A stretch of DNA of 10,319 nt from a bacterium (lineage in GTDB: Bacteria; Patescibacteriota; Microgenomatia; Levybacterales; UBA12049): NCBI GenBank assembly GCA_021852095.1, contig JAJZOC010000096.1, positions 1 to 10,319 of the forward strand, given 5' to 3'. Shown here one piece after another: positions 1 through 6,261 of the stretch. A program made the translations under genes and the position numbers. The notes under the pieces were generated by a model, which searched no databases, was not told the origin of the DNA, and saw only the letters and a program-made list of their open reading frames with translations. How positions within the stretch are numbered: the stretch's first letter is position 1; every line of letters begins with the position of its first letter.

Positions 1-29
1 ATGGCTCTTGGTAATCCCTAAGCTTTTCC
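1..29. repeat. 29-bp inverted copy of an alaS internal segment at the window edge (probable chimera)
   Basis: Bases 1-29 are the exact reverse complement of bases 699-727 inside alaS; identity stops at base 30. The tuf reading frame runs naturally to codon 43 (GGA AAA GCT) and then meets TAG within the copied part. The GGAAAAGCT stretch could belong to both genes and would act as the microhomology at which the strands switched. An inverted join to a nearby locus through a short shared sequence is the typical structure of multiple-displacement-amplification chimeras, though a library or assembly artefact, or a true small inversion, would look the same here. Roughly bases 1-20 should not be trusted as genuine tuf sequence. 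Confidence 0.85.
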
Positions 30-149
30 GGTTTTGGATAAGACTGTAGCGATAGCCGCGGTCAACGTGGTTTTTCCATGATCAACGTGTCCAATCGTTC
101 CGATATTAACATGGGGTTTTGTTCTTTCAAATTTTTTTGCGTCTGCCAT
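18..149 (-). CDS. tuf: Elongation factor Tu, N-terminal fragment (cut at contig edge)
   Basis: The minus-strand frame from ATG at 149 encodes the start of EF-Tu, the GTPase that delivers aminoacyl-tRNA to the ribosome. It begins [20 protein letters not shown] and continues through the G1 (P-loop) motif GHVDHGKT at residues 20-27 to about residue 43 (TVLSKTGKA). EF-Tu is normally near 395 aa, so only the first tenth is present. The frame ends in TAG at 18-20, but this stop lies in sequence copied from alaS, so the real gene is probably intact beyond the window rather than a pseudogene. It is transcribed divergently from alaS and has a sigma70-type promoter at 194-222 with a leader of about 40 nt. 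Identity is essentially certain; the truncation is most likely artefactual. Confidence 0.9.
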   Translation of the reverse strand: MADAKKFERTKPHVNIGTIGHVDHGKTTLTAAIATVLSKTGKA

Positions 150-168
150 AATTTAAAAAAAATAATCC

Positions 169-184
169 CTAATAAATTTATTAG
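169..184 (-). promoter_or_regulatory. 16-bp perfect palindrome in the tuf leader
   Basis: CTAATAAATTTATTAG is a perfect palindrome just downstream of the predicted tuf start of transcription. On the minus strand it is followed by GGGATTA and a run of eight T before the start codon. It could be an operator for a dimeric regulator, or a weak AT-only hairpin followed by a U tract resembling an attenuator. No GC pairs support a strong terminator, and chance is possible in such AT-rich DNA. Confidence 0.3.
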
Positions 185-193
185 AGTAAAATC

Positions 194-222
194 ACTATAC
201 AACAATTTTTTTTACACGTCAA
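194..222 (-). promoter_or_regulatory. tuf promoter, sigma70-type
   Basis: Read on the minus strand, a -35 box TTGACG (217-222) is separated by exactly 17 nt from a -10 box TATAGT (194-199). Transcription would start near 186-188 and give a leader of roughly 40 nt before the tuf ATG at 149. This is the expected kind of strong promoter for a highly expressed gene and is the only promoter seen in the window with a real untranslated leader. Confidence 0.65.
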
Positions 223-262
223 TAGTCAAAACATAATTAAAAAGCAAAAGCTTACTCTATCG

Positions 263-277
263 TGATATAATTTAGAT
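263..277 (+). promoter_or_regulatory. alaS promoter, extended -10, predicted leaderless start
   Basis: An extended -10 element (TG at 263-264, one base, then TATAAT at 266-271) lies only 6 nt upstream of the alaS ATG at 278. Transcription starting about 7 nt after the -10 box would begin at or next to the A of ATG, so the mRNA would lack a leader. No purine-rich ribosome binding site precedes the start, which agrees. No good -35 box is seen, and the extended -10 could compensate. Confidence 0.6.
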
Positions 278-2086
278 ATGTTAACAGCAAAAGAAATAAT
301 TGATATTTATGTATCTTTTTTTGAGAAAAGAGAACACGCACGAATCCTAAATTCCCCGCTTGTGCCGGAAAATGATCCAACCACTCTTTTTACCTCATCC
401 GGCATGCAGCCTTTAATCCCTTATCTGCTCGGGGAAGCTCACCCCCAGGGAAAAAAGTTAGTTAATGTTCAAAACTGTTTCCGAGCCCAGGATATAGATG
501 AAATCGGAGACAACCGTCATACGACTTTTTTTAGGATGCTTGGTAACTGGAGTTTGGGAGACTATTTTAAACAGGAACAATTGCCGTGGTTCTTTGAATT
601 TTTAACAAAAGAGTTAGGATTGCCAAAAGAAAAACTTTATCTCACAATTTTTACAGGCAGCGAAGGCGTTCCGAAAGACAACGAATCTTATGAAATTTGG
701 AAAAGCTTAGGGATTACCAAGAGCCATGTCTTTTTTTACGACGTTCATAAAAATTGGTGGAGCAGGTCGGGAACTCCGGAGCAAATGCCAATCAATGAAA
801 TAGGAGGTCCCGATTCGGAAGTTTTCTATGAATTTACAAATGTTGAGCATGATAAAAAATTCGGAGAAAAATGCCACCCGAATTGCGACTGCGGACGCTT
901 TTTGGAAATCGGTAATTCTGTTTTTATTCAATACAAAAAAAATAGTGCTGGCCAACTGGAAGAACTGCCGCAAAAAAATGTCGATTTTGGAGGAGGACTG
1001 GAGAGATTGCTGGCGGCAGTTGAGAATCAAAATGACATTTTCCAAACCAATCTCTTTGCGCCAATTATAAAATCCATAGAAAAAGCTACAGAAAAAAACT
1101 ATCAAAACTGCAAAAAAGAAATGCGGATTATTGCCGATCATTTTGTAGCTTCAGCATTTATTATTTCCAATAATATTAAACCTTCGAATAAAGAACAAGG
1201 ATATATTTTAAGAAGACTTATACGACGGGCTTTTGATAATTTTCATAAATTAGGCGGCAAAGATATATCCCCGGTTCTTGAAAAAGTTGTCGAGCAATAT
1301 AAGGAGACCGATCCGGATCTTCCAGAAAAGTTTGAAGAAATTAAAAATACTATTTCGGAAGAAGGACAGCGATATAAACAAACTCTTAAAATCGCCAAGC
1401 AATTTATTGCTAAAAGGTATCCTTCGACAGGCTCAGGACAAGTCACTGGCGATGAAATTATGGGAATAACGGAAATTTCACCTGATGATGCTTTTTTGCT
1501 TTACACAACCCACGGCTTATCTCCTACCCAAATCAAAAGTTTGGGATATATATTTAATGAGCAGGATTTTGCAAAGAAGATGAAGACTCACCAGGATCTT
1601 TCAAGAAAAGGAGCAGTTAAAAAATTTGCAGGAGGACTGGCAGATCATTCTGAAAAAACAATTATGGGACATACGGCAACCCATCTTCTGCATCAGGCAA
1701 TAAGAGATCTTTTAGGGAATAATGTTCATCAAGCAGGCAGTAATATTACATCTGAACGAATCCGCTTTGATTTTAATTATGATAGAAATCTAACCGATAT
1801 GGAACTTAGTAAAATAGAAAAAATTGTTAATGAAAAAATCCGCGAAAATCTCCCGGTTCATTTTGAAATAATGCCGCTTAAAAAGGCAAAAGAAATCGGC
1901 GCGATAGGACTTTTTGACGATAAATATGCAGAGAAGGTTAAGGTTTATTTTATAGGCGATTATTCCAAAGAGCTTTGCGGAGGACCGCATGTGGATTTTA
2001 CAGGAAAGCTTAAAAGGTTTACTATATTAAAACATGATAATATAGGCAAAGGATATAGAAGGATATATGCCAATATAGGTGATTAA
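278..2086 (+). CDS. alaS: Alanine--tRNA ligase, short form without the C-Ala domain
   Basis: Class II synthetase charging tRNA-Ala in the cytoplasm. The N-terminal catalytic core shows the AlaRS signature around residues 27-45 (SPLVPENDPTTLFTSSGMQP), motif 2 (RHTTFFRMLGNWSLGDYF) and motif 3 (GGGLERL, about 237-243). The editing domain that clears Ser/Gly-tRNA-Ala has both zinc-binding parts: HTATH (H465, H469) and CGGPH (C567, H571). The protein stops directly after this domain (GYRRIYANIGD). At 602 aa it is therefore about 270 residues shorter than the usual enzyme of roughly 870 aa and lacks the C-terminal C-Ala domain. Mini-AlaRSs of this design are known, including in CPR lineages. Residues 382-389 (PSTGSGQV) come from a dispersed DNA repeat in the linker between the catalytic and editing parts. 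The ATG at 278 fits the family start and the adjoining -10 box. The next gene follows after 3 nt. Confidence 0.96.
   Translation: MLTAKEIIDIYVSFFEKREHARILNSPLVPENDPTTLFTSSGMQPLIPYLLGEAHPQGKKLVNVQNCFRAQDIDEIGDNRHTTFFRMLGNWSLGDYFKQEQLPWFFEFLTKELGLPKEKLYLTIFTGSEGVPKDNESYEIWKSLGITKSHVFFYDVHKNWWSRSGTPEQMPINEIGGPDSEVFYEFTNVEHDKKFGEKCHPNCDCGRFLEIGNSVFIQYKKNSAGQLEELPQKNVDFGGGLERLLAAVENQNDIFQTNLFAPIIKSIEKATEKNYQNCKKEMRIIADHFVASAFIISNNIKPSNKEQGYILRRLIRRAFDNFHKLGGKDISPVLEKVVEQYKETDPDLPEKFEEIKNTISEEGQRYKQTLKIAKQFIAKRYPSTGSGQVTGDEIMGITEISPDDAFLLYTTHGLSPTQIKSLGYIFNEQDFAKKMKTHQDLSRKGAVKKFAGGLADHSEKTIMGHTATHLLHQAIRDLLGNNVHQAGSNITSERIRFDFNYDRNLTDMELSKIEKIVNEKIRENLPVHFEIMPLKKAKEIGAIGLFDDKYAEKVKVYFIGDYSKELCGGPHVDFTGKLKRFTILKHDNIGKGYRRIYANIGD
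1421..1440. repeat. Dispersed short repeat (CCTTCGACAGGCTCAGGACA class) inside alaS
   Basis: CCTTCGACAGGCTCAGGACA matches a short repeat I recognise as scattered through many CPR and environmental bacterial genomes. Its known translations include PSTGSGQ, RQAQDK and, on the opposite strand, PEPVEG, and all three frames are seen here. In alaS it is read in frame as PSTGSGQ and adds a small Gly/Ser-rich insert to a variable linker. No second copy was found in this window. Confidence 0.7.
2077..2081 (+). promoter_or_regulatory. Ribosome binding site of the 742-aa gene
   Basis: AGGTG lies inside the last codons of alaS, 8 nt before the ATG at 2090, a suitable Shine-Dalgarno position. It supports this start and translation as a downstream gene of the alaS operon, in contrast to the leaderless-looking first genes. 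Confidence 0.6.
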
Positions 2087-2089
2087 TTT

Positions 2090-4318
2090 ATGAAACTGCC
2101 TTTTTCTTTTTCTCTCCCAAAAAAAGAAGAACCGGAATACTTTCTTGCACTTCTATTAAGAGACGAAAAAGCAACTGCCGTAATCTTTGAAGAAATTAAC
2201 GGAAAAATTAAAGAAATCGGAGAAAGCGAAGAATATTTTAGCGAGTCCGTAGAAAATTCCTCCGATGAAGAATGGTTAAATGTTTTAGATAAGATAATTT
2301 CTAAGGCAGAAGGAGCGCTCCCCGAAAACGTCCAGACACAAAAAACAATATTCGGACTAAAAGAAAACTGGATATTGGAAAACCATATAAAGAAAGAATA
2401 TCTCGAAAGAATTAAAAAAATAAGTAAAACCCTTGATCTAACACCTATAGGATTTATAGTAATATCGGAAGCAATTGCTCATCTCTTGGAAAAAAAGGAA
2501 GGCGTTCCCGTATCCGCAATACTCACCCAAATTGATAAGAAAAATATTACGATATCTTTGATTCGGGCGGGAAAGATAGCTCGTACTCAAACTGCTCCCA
2601 TACAGGATTCTATAGTAAAAACTGCGGATGATTTACTTCACTATTTTACCGACTATGCGATTTTACCTTCAAGAATAATTCTTTTAAATTCGGAAGACAG
2701 CGACTATCTTAATCAACAGTTTATTTCTCATACGTGGAGCAAAAGCCTTCCTTTTATGCATGTTCCGCAGGTATCCATATTGCCAAAAGGTTTTGACGCC
2801 CAAGCAGTTCTATCGGGAACCGCAACACAAATGGGATTTGAAATGCTTGGACAAGATCTTCCTTCGAAAAAAAGCAAAGACGACGAATCTCTTAAAGAAG
2901 ATAAAGAAAGTATAGATGAAGCAAAAGAAGACATCGAGACTCTGGGGTTTTTAAAAGAAGAAGATATTGCTCATATACATTTAAAAAAAACAAACATACC
3001 AGAATCTCTAGAAGAAGAAACCGAAGAAAAAGAACTAGCAACATTTTCAGAACCTTCAAAAACTCAAGTCTCTAAAAATAGATCTGCCATACAGAAAAAC
3101 ATACTGGCATTCCTAAACACCGCTGTCTTATCATCAAAAAAAATAATACCGAAAATACGGATACCTTCTCTTCCCATGCCAAAGAAAAAAGGGCTATTTA
3201 TTGTCCCCTTGATTCTAGCCGTTTTTATAGCAATTTTTGTTTTGTATATATTTATGGCAAAGGCAAAAGTTACGATATCTATAAAACCAAATGTGATGCA
3301 GCAAACACAAGCTGTTACTTTGTCTAGTGATTCAAATACGGACTTCTCCAAAAATATTATCCATGTTGATAAAATATCCGTTTCCGAAACAGGCAGTGCT
3401 TCGACAAACTCTACCGGCACAAAGGAAATCGGCAACAAGGCAAAAGGAACAGTAACTATTCGGAATATATCAACCAATGCGATTACATTATCGTCTGGAA
3501 CAGTAATAACTTCTTCAAATGGTTTGAATTATACTCTTGACAATAGCATAAATATTGCTTCAAACTCTGCCTTTCAAACTACTCCTCCAACGCAAGACGT
3601 TTCCGTAACTGCCTCCGATATTGGCAGTAACTACAATCTTCCTTCTGGAACTCAATTCACAATAGGCAGTAATTCATCTATAGGCGCTGTTAATAATGAT
3701 CCGTTTTCCGGAGGATCTAAAAAAGAAATTACTGTTGTTTCTATGAACGACTATGAGAAACTGCTTGCCGAAATTCCCAAAAACATGGAAAGCAAAGCAA
3801 AAAATGATATCGCACAGAAAGTTTCTCAAGACATGGGTATTATTCCAACATTAACTAACGAAACCATAACCGGTAAACATTTCAGTAAAAATGTAGGAGA
3901 CCAGGTCTCCAGTGTAACACTTACAGCAACTGTTTCTTATCAAAGTCTGTCTTATAATAAAACTGATCTTAAAAATTTTTCTCTTAACCTATTTAAACAG
4001 CGGATTCAAAATGAAACAGTCGGAACAAACGGCATAAGCTTTTCTCTTACAAACATTAAAGAAAATAAAGATAAAACAGTAACTGCTGATATTAACGCCA
4101 AGGCTTCCCTTATACCACAGATAAATACAAAAAACTTGATAACACAAATACAAGGCAAGTCTTTCCAAAACGCAGAAGCTGCAATCCTAAAACTGCCGCA
4201 AGTACAGAATGTTTCTATTACGCTTTCTCCGCCTTTACCCATACTCCCTCGCGTACTGCCCAGAATAGGAAAAAATATAGATATTATTATATACCCCTCT
4301 GCTTTCAAAATGAAATAA
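2090..4318 (+). CDS. PilM/FtsA-like domain fused through one membrane helix to a 'baseplate J-like' extracytoplasmic region
   Basis: This large protein has four visible parts. Residues 1-255 resemble the actin-like PilM/FtsA fold, ending in GFDAQAVLSG (234-243) and TATQMGFEM, as in PilM-type proteins. Residues about 259-345 are a strongly charged, acidic linker. A single hydrophobic helix (about 368-390) follows the basic stretch PMPKKK. The remainder is Ser/Thr/Asn-rich and beta-strand-like. It includes GTVTIRNIS (from 453) followed by a threonine-rich block, FSGG (539-542), and a closing section from 689 (GKSFQNAEAAILKLPQVQNV then LPRVLP). In CPR genomes such regions are commonly annotated 'baseplate J/gp47 family', although no phage genes lie nearby. 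Predicted topology is N-terminus inside and C-terminal two-thirds outside. It sits 3 nt after alaS with its own AGGTG site. Function is unknown; coupling a cytoplasmic actin-like domain to a surface structure is inference. Confidence 0.7.
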   Translation: MKLPFSFSLPKKEEPEYFLALLLRDEKATAVIFEEINGKIKEIGESEEYFSESVENSSDEEWLNVLDKIISKAEGALPENVQTQKTIFGLKENWILENHIKKEYLERIKKISKTLDLTPIGFIVISEAIAHLLEKKEGVPVSAILTQIDKKNITISLIRAGKIARTQTAPIQDSIVKTADDLLHYFTDYAILPSRIILLNSEDSDYLNQQFISHTWSKSLPFMHVPQVSILPKGFDAQAVLSGTATQMGFEMLGQDLPSKKSKDDESLKEDKESIDEAKEDIETLGFLKEEDIAHIHLKKTNIPESLEEETEEKELATFSEPSKTQVSKNRSAIQKNILAFLNTAVLSSKKIIPKIRIPSLPMPKKKGLFIVPLILAVFIAIFVLYIFMAKAKVTISIKPNVMQQTQAVTLSSDSNTDFSKNIIHVDKISVSETGSASTNSTGTKEIGNKAKGTVTIRNISTNAITLSSGTVITSSNGLNYTLDNSINIASNSAFQTTPPTQDVSVTASDIGSNYNLPSGTQFTIGSNSSIGAVNNDPFSGGSKKEITVVSMNDYEKLLAEIPKNMESKAKNDIAQKVSQDMGIIPTLTNETITGKHFSKNVGDQVSSVTLTATVSYQSLSYNKTDLKNFSLNLFKQRIQNETVGTNGISFSLTNIKENKDKTVTADINAKASLIPQINTKNLITQIQGKSFQNAEAAILKLPQVQNVSITLSPPLPILPRVLPRIGKNIDIIIYPSAFKMK

Positions 4319-4323
4319 GTATA

Positions 4324-4441
4324 ATACCTAACGTAGTAATCATTTTATTATGTTTGGATTATTTAGTTAGATAAATCTCTATTTTGAAAGCTACAGTAGG
4401 TATATACCACACAATTTTATAAAATGATTACGAAGTGGTAT
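4324..4441. repeat. Imperfect inverted repeat spanning the sortase upstream region
   Basis: The arms 4324-4348 and 4419-4441 begin and end with ATACC/GGTAT and contain a perfect 13-bp core, GTAATCATTTTAT (4336-4348) against ATAAAATGATTAC (4419-4431), separated by 70 nt. Within the interior and right arm are two further perfect palindromes, GGTATATACC (4399-4408) and ATTTTATAAAAT (4414-4425), plus TATACCAC (4403-4410) mirrored by GTGGTATA (4435-4442). The right arm overlaps the sortase -10 box. It could be an operator array, an RNA structure or a tiny inverted-repeat element. No target-site duplication is visible. Confidence 0.5.
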
Positions 4442-4449
4442 AAAAAACA
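4436..4449 (+). promoter_or_regulatory. Sortase gene promoter, extended -10, predicted leaderless start
   Basis: TGG followed by TATAAA (4439-4444) forms an extended -10 element ending 5 nt before the ATG at 4450. There is no Shine-Dalgarno sequence, so a leaderless mRNA is predicted. The -10 box is contained in the right arm of an inverted repeat (GTGGTATA), so a protein bound there could block transcription. No clear -35 box is seen. Confidence 0.5.
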
Positions 4450-5184
4450 ATGAGTAAATACTATTATAAATATAAAAAAACAAAAAACCTTAAGCGATTA
4501 TCGCGGTTTATGAGCTTACTGATCTTTCTAACGGGAATTATCATGGCTGGCTACATTTTTTTTCCCATACTATCGTGGCAAATATACTTTGCGCCTGTTT
4601 TTGCATCTAACGACTTAACAGTGCCAATACCTAACGCCAGCATTGTAGGACCGAATAATTTAGGGAGTCTCGTTACTTCAGAGATATCCAATATAACAGG
4701 AACTGATTACAGTAACGCCCAAACCTGGTTCCCAAATTTAAAAATAGAAAACAATAAGCCAGTAAAAAATATACCATTTTTTAATCTTTCTATTCCTAGA
4801 CTGGGTATTAAAGACGCTGTTGTTTCAACCACAGATTATGATCTGGACAAACACTTAATAGATTATGGGGGAACAGCCATTCCTCCTGACATCGGGAACG
4901 CTGTTATATTCGGACATTCAACTCTGCCGCAATGGTTCAATCCCAAGAATTACAAAGCAATATTCGCAACTACGTACAGACTCGGTCTGGGAGACAAAAT
5001 CCTTATAACAGTCGCAAACGTTACATACAAGTATGTTATAGACAGTATAACAGTTGTTAATCCTGATAATACATCTATGTTTAATCAAGATGTTAATAAT
5101 AGTTATATAACCTTAATAACATGCACTCCGCCCGGAACAACATGGAAACGACTTGTTATAAAAGCAAGACTTGTAAAGATATAA
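4450..5184 (+). CDS. Sortase family transpeptidase, class D/E-like
   Basis: Membrane-anchored cysteine transpeptidase that would cleave sorting signals on exported proteins and transfer them to a cell-surface acceptor. The basic N-terminus is followed by a membrane helix at about residues 19-40. The sortase fold then begins near residue 108 (IPFFNLSIPRLGI). The catalytic set is complete: His156 in FGHS, Cys225 in TLITCTPPGT and Arg234 in WKRLVIKARL. The TC-TPPGT-x2-R pattern resembles class D/E sortases rather than housekeeping class A. The stretch between the helix and the fold (about 50-105) is probably an extracytoplasmic spacer. No LPxTG-type sorting signal is seen in any protein of the window, so its substrate lies elsewhere. 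The start fits a -10 box 5 nt upstream. Family assignment is secure; subclass is tentative. Confidence 0.93.
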   Translation: MSKYYYKYKKTKNLKRLSRFMSLLIFLTGIIMAGYIFFPILSWQIYFAPVFASNDLTVPIPNASIVGPNNLGSLVTSEISNITGTDYSNAQTWFPNLKIENNKPVKNIPFFNLSIPRLGIKDAVVSTTDYDLDKHLIDYGGTAIPPDIGNAVIFGHSTLPQWFNPKNYKAIFATTYRLGLGDKILITVANVTYKYVIDSITVVNPDNTSMFNQDVNNSYITLITCTPPGTTWKRLVIKARLVKI

Positions 5185-5188
5185 ACAC

Positions 5189-5287
5189 ATGAATATAAAA
5201 CGTCTGGTACAATATATTTTGTTTCTCATCGAATCTATAGTAAAATACATTATATCGCAAGCTATTAAACAAATAGTGAATATTTAA
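5189..5287 (+). CDS. Possible 32-aa small membrane peptide coupled to mltG
   Basis: A short frame starting MNIKRLVQYILFLIESIVKY fills the whole gap between the sortase stop (5184) and mltG. Its TAA overlaps the mltG ATG by one base (TAATG at 5285-5289), an arrangement typical of translational coupling. The peptide is hydrophobic to amphipathic with a basic start, compatible with a single membrane or membrane-surface helix. No Shine-Dalgarno is present; TATAAA at 5180-5185 lies just upstream. AT-rich intergenic DNA can give such frames by chance, and I know no family for it, so it is a candidate only. Confidence 0.35.
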   Translation: MNIKRLVQYILFLIESIVKYIISQAIKQIVNI

Positions 5288-6246
5288 TGAAAAGATCTAC
5301 GGTAGCTATTATTTTTTGTCTAATTATTTTTCTTGGCGGTTATTTATGGTGGAACAATGGAATTTCTCCTGTTAATACCGCAAACCATAAAATGTCTATT
5401 TTTGTAATTAAAAAAGGAGAGTCTACGCGTGACATAGCAACTTCTCTTAAAAATAAGGGATTTATTAAAGATCCGGTCGTGTTTTTCCTGCTTTTAAAAA
5501 AACTGGGGCTGGATAGTAAAATTGAGGCTGGAGATTTTAGACTGTCTCCTTCCATGAGTGCTCAGGAAATCGCCCAAACCCTAACCCATGGCACATTGGA
5601 TATATGGATTACTATCCCCGAGGGAAAAAGGGCTTTAGAGATAGCAGAGATCCTAAAAAATAGCCTGCCAAGCTATAAAAAAAGCTGGAACGCGGTTCTG
5701 GAACAAAATGAAGGATATCTTTTTCCCGATACATACCTTATACCAAAAGATGCTAGTATTAATCTGATTGTTTCTTTAATGAGGGAAAATTTTACAAAAA
5801 AATTTAACAGCATAAAAAATTTAAAAACAACTAATTTAACAACTAACCAAACCGTAATTTTGGCGTCTATTATAGAAAGAGAGGCAAAATTTGCAAAAGA
5901 CAGACCGCTTGTTGCGTCTGTACTTATCAACAGATTGAATGCAGGGATGGCTCTTGGCGTAGATGCAACAATACAATACGCCTTGGGTTACCAACCGGAT
6001 CTTAAAACATGGTGGAAACCTAACCTCACGAAAGAGGATCTTGGTATAAATTCTCCGTATAATTCTTATATAAATCCCGGTCTCCCGCCAACGCCGATAT
6101 CAAATCCGGGAATCTACGCACTTGAAGCGGCTTTACACCCGGCAAACACAGACTATTTTTACTATATATCGGATAAATACGGAAATCTCCATTTCTCAAA
6201 AACACTCCAGGGACAAAATGCAAATATTATAAAATACGGGCTATAG
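5287..6246 (+). CDS. mltG: Endolytic peptidoglycan transglycosylase MltG (YceG-like)
   Basis: MltG cleaves nascent peptidoglycan strands at the outer face of the cytoplasmic membrane and is thought to end glycan polymerisation. The protein has a short cytoplasmic start, a membrane helix (about residues 5-22), a LysM-like part from about 37 (MSIFVIKKGESTRDIATSLK) and the YceG catalytic domain. Recognisable motifs are EGYLFPDTY (142-150), LASIIEREA with the predicted catalytic glutamate E197, SVLINRL (211-217), and the C-terminal YNSYINPGLPPTPISNPG block. Length of 319 aa is normal. No ribosome binding site is seen; translation may be coupled to the 32-aa frame through TAATG. The mltG-sortase-ABC neighbourhood points to envelope construction. 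The usual neighbour yqgF (ruvX) is absent. Confidence 0.95.
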   Translation: MKRSTVAIIFCLIIFLGGYLWWNNGISPVNTANHKMSIFVIKKGESTRDIATSLKNKGFIKDPVVFFLLLKKLGLDSKIEAGDFRLSPSMSAQEIAQTLTHGTLDIWITIPEGKRALEIAEILKNSLPSYKKSWNAVLEQNEGYLFPDTYLIPKDASINLIVSLMRENFTKKFNSIKNLKTTNLTTNQTVILASIIEREAKFAKDRPLVASVLINRLNAGMALGVDATIQYALGYQPDLKTWWKPNLTKEDLGINSPYNSYINPGLPPTPISNPGIYALEAALHPANTDYFYYISDKYGNLHFSKTLQGQNANIIKYGL

Positions 6247-6261
6247 TATAGCACCATAAAT

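Noticed and set aside
18..149. A genuine tuf pseudogene
   Set aside because: The stop codon lies exactly in sequence copied from alaS at the window edge, so an artefactual junction explains the break better than gene decay of an essential gene.
707..1141. 144-aa open frame on the minus strand inside alaS
   Set aside because: It is antisense to a fully conserved part of alaS, has no promoter or ribosome binding site and encodes nothing recognisable.
3064..3477. 137-aa open frame on the minus strand inside the 742-aa gene
   Set aside because: Overlaps the transmembrane and linker-coding part of the real gene; its hydrophobic composition is a reflection of the opposite strand.
2090..4318. Prophage origin suggested by the 'baseplate J-like' region
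   Set aside because: No capsid, tail, integrase or lysis genes are present, and the protein has a PilM-like domain and membrane anchor; the label reflects only a distant domain resemblance common in CPR annotations.
4323..4636. 11-bp direct repeat AATACCTAACG at 4323-4333 and 4626-4636
   Set aside because: Short, one copy inside sortase codons, with no surrounding similarity; probably chance.
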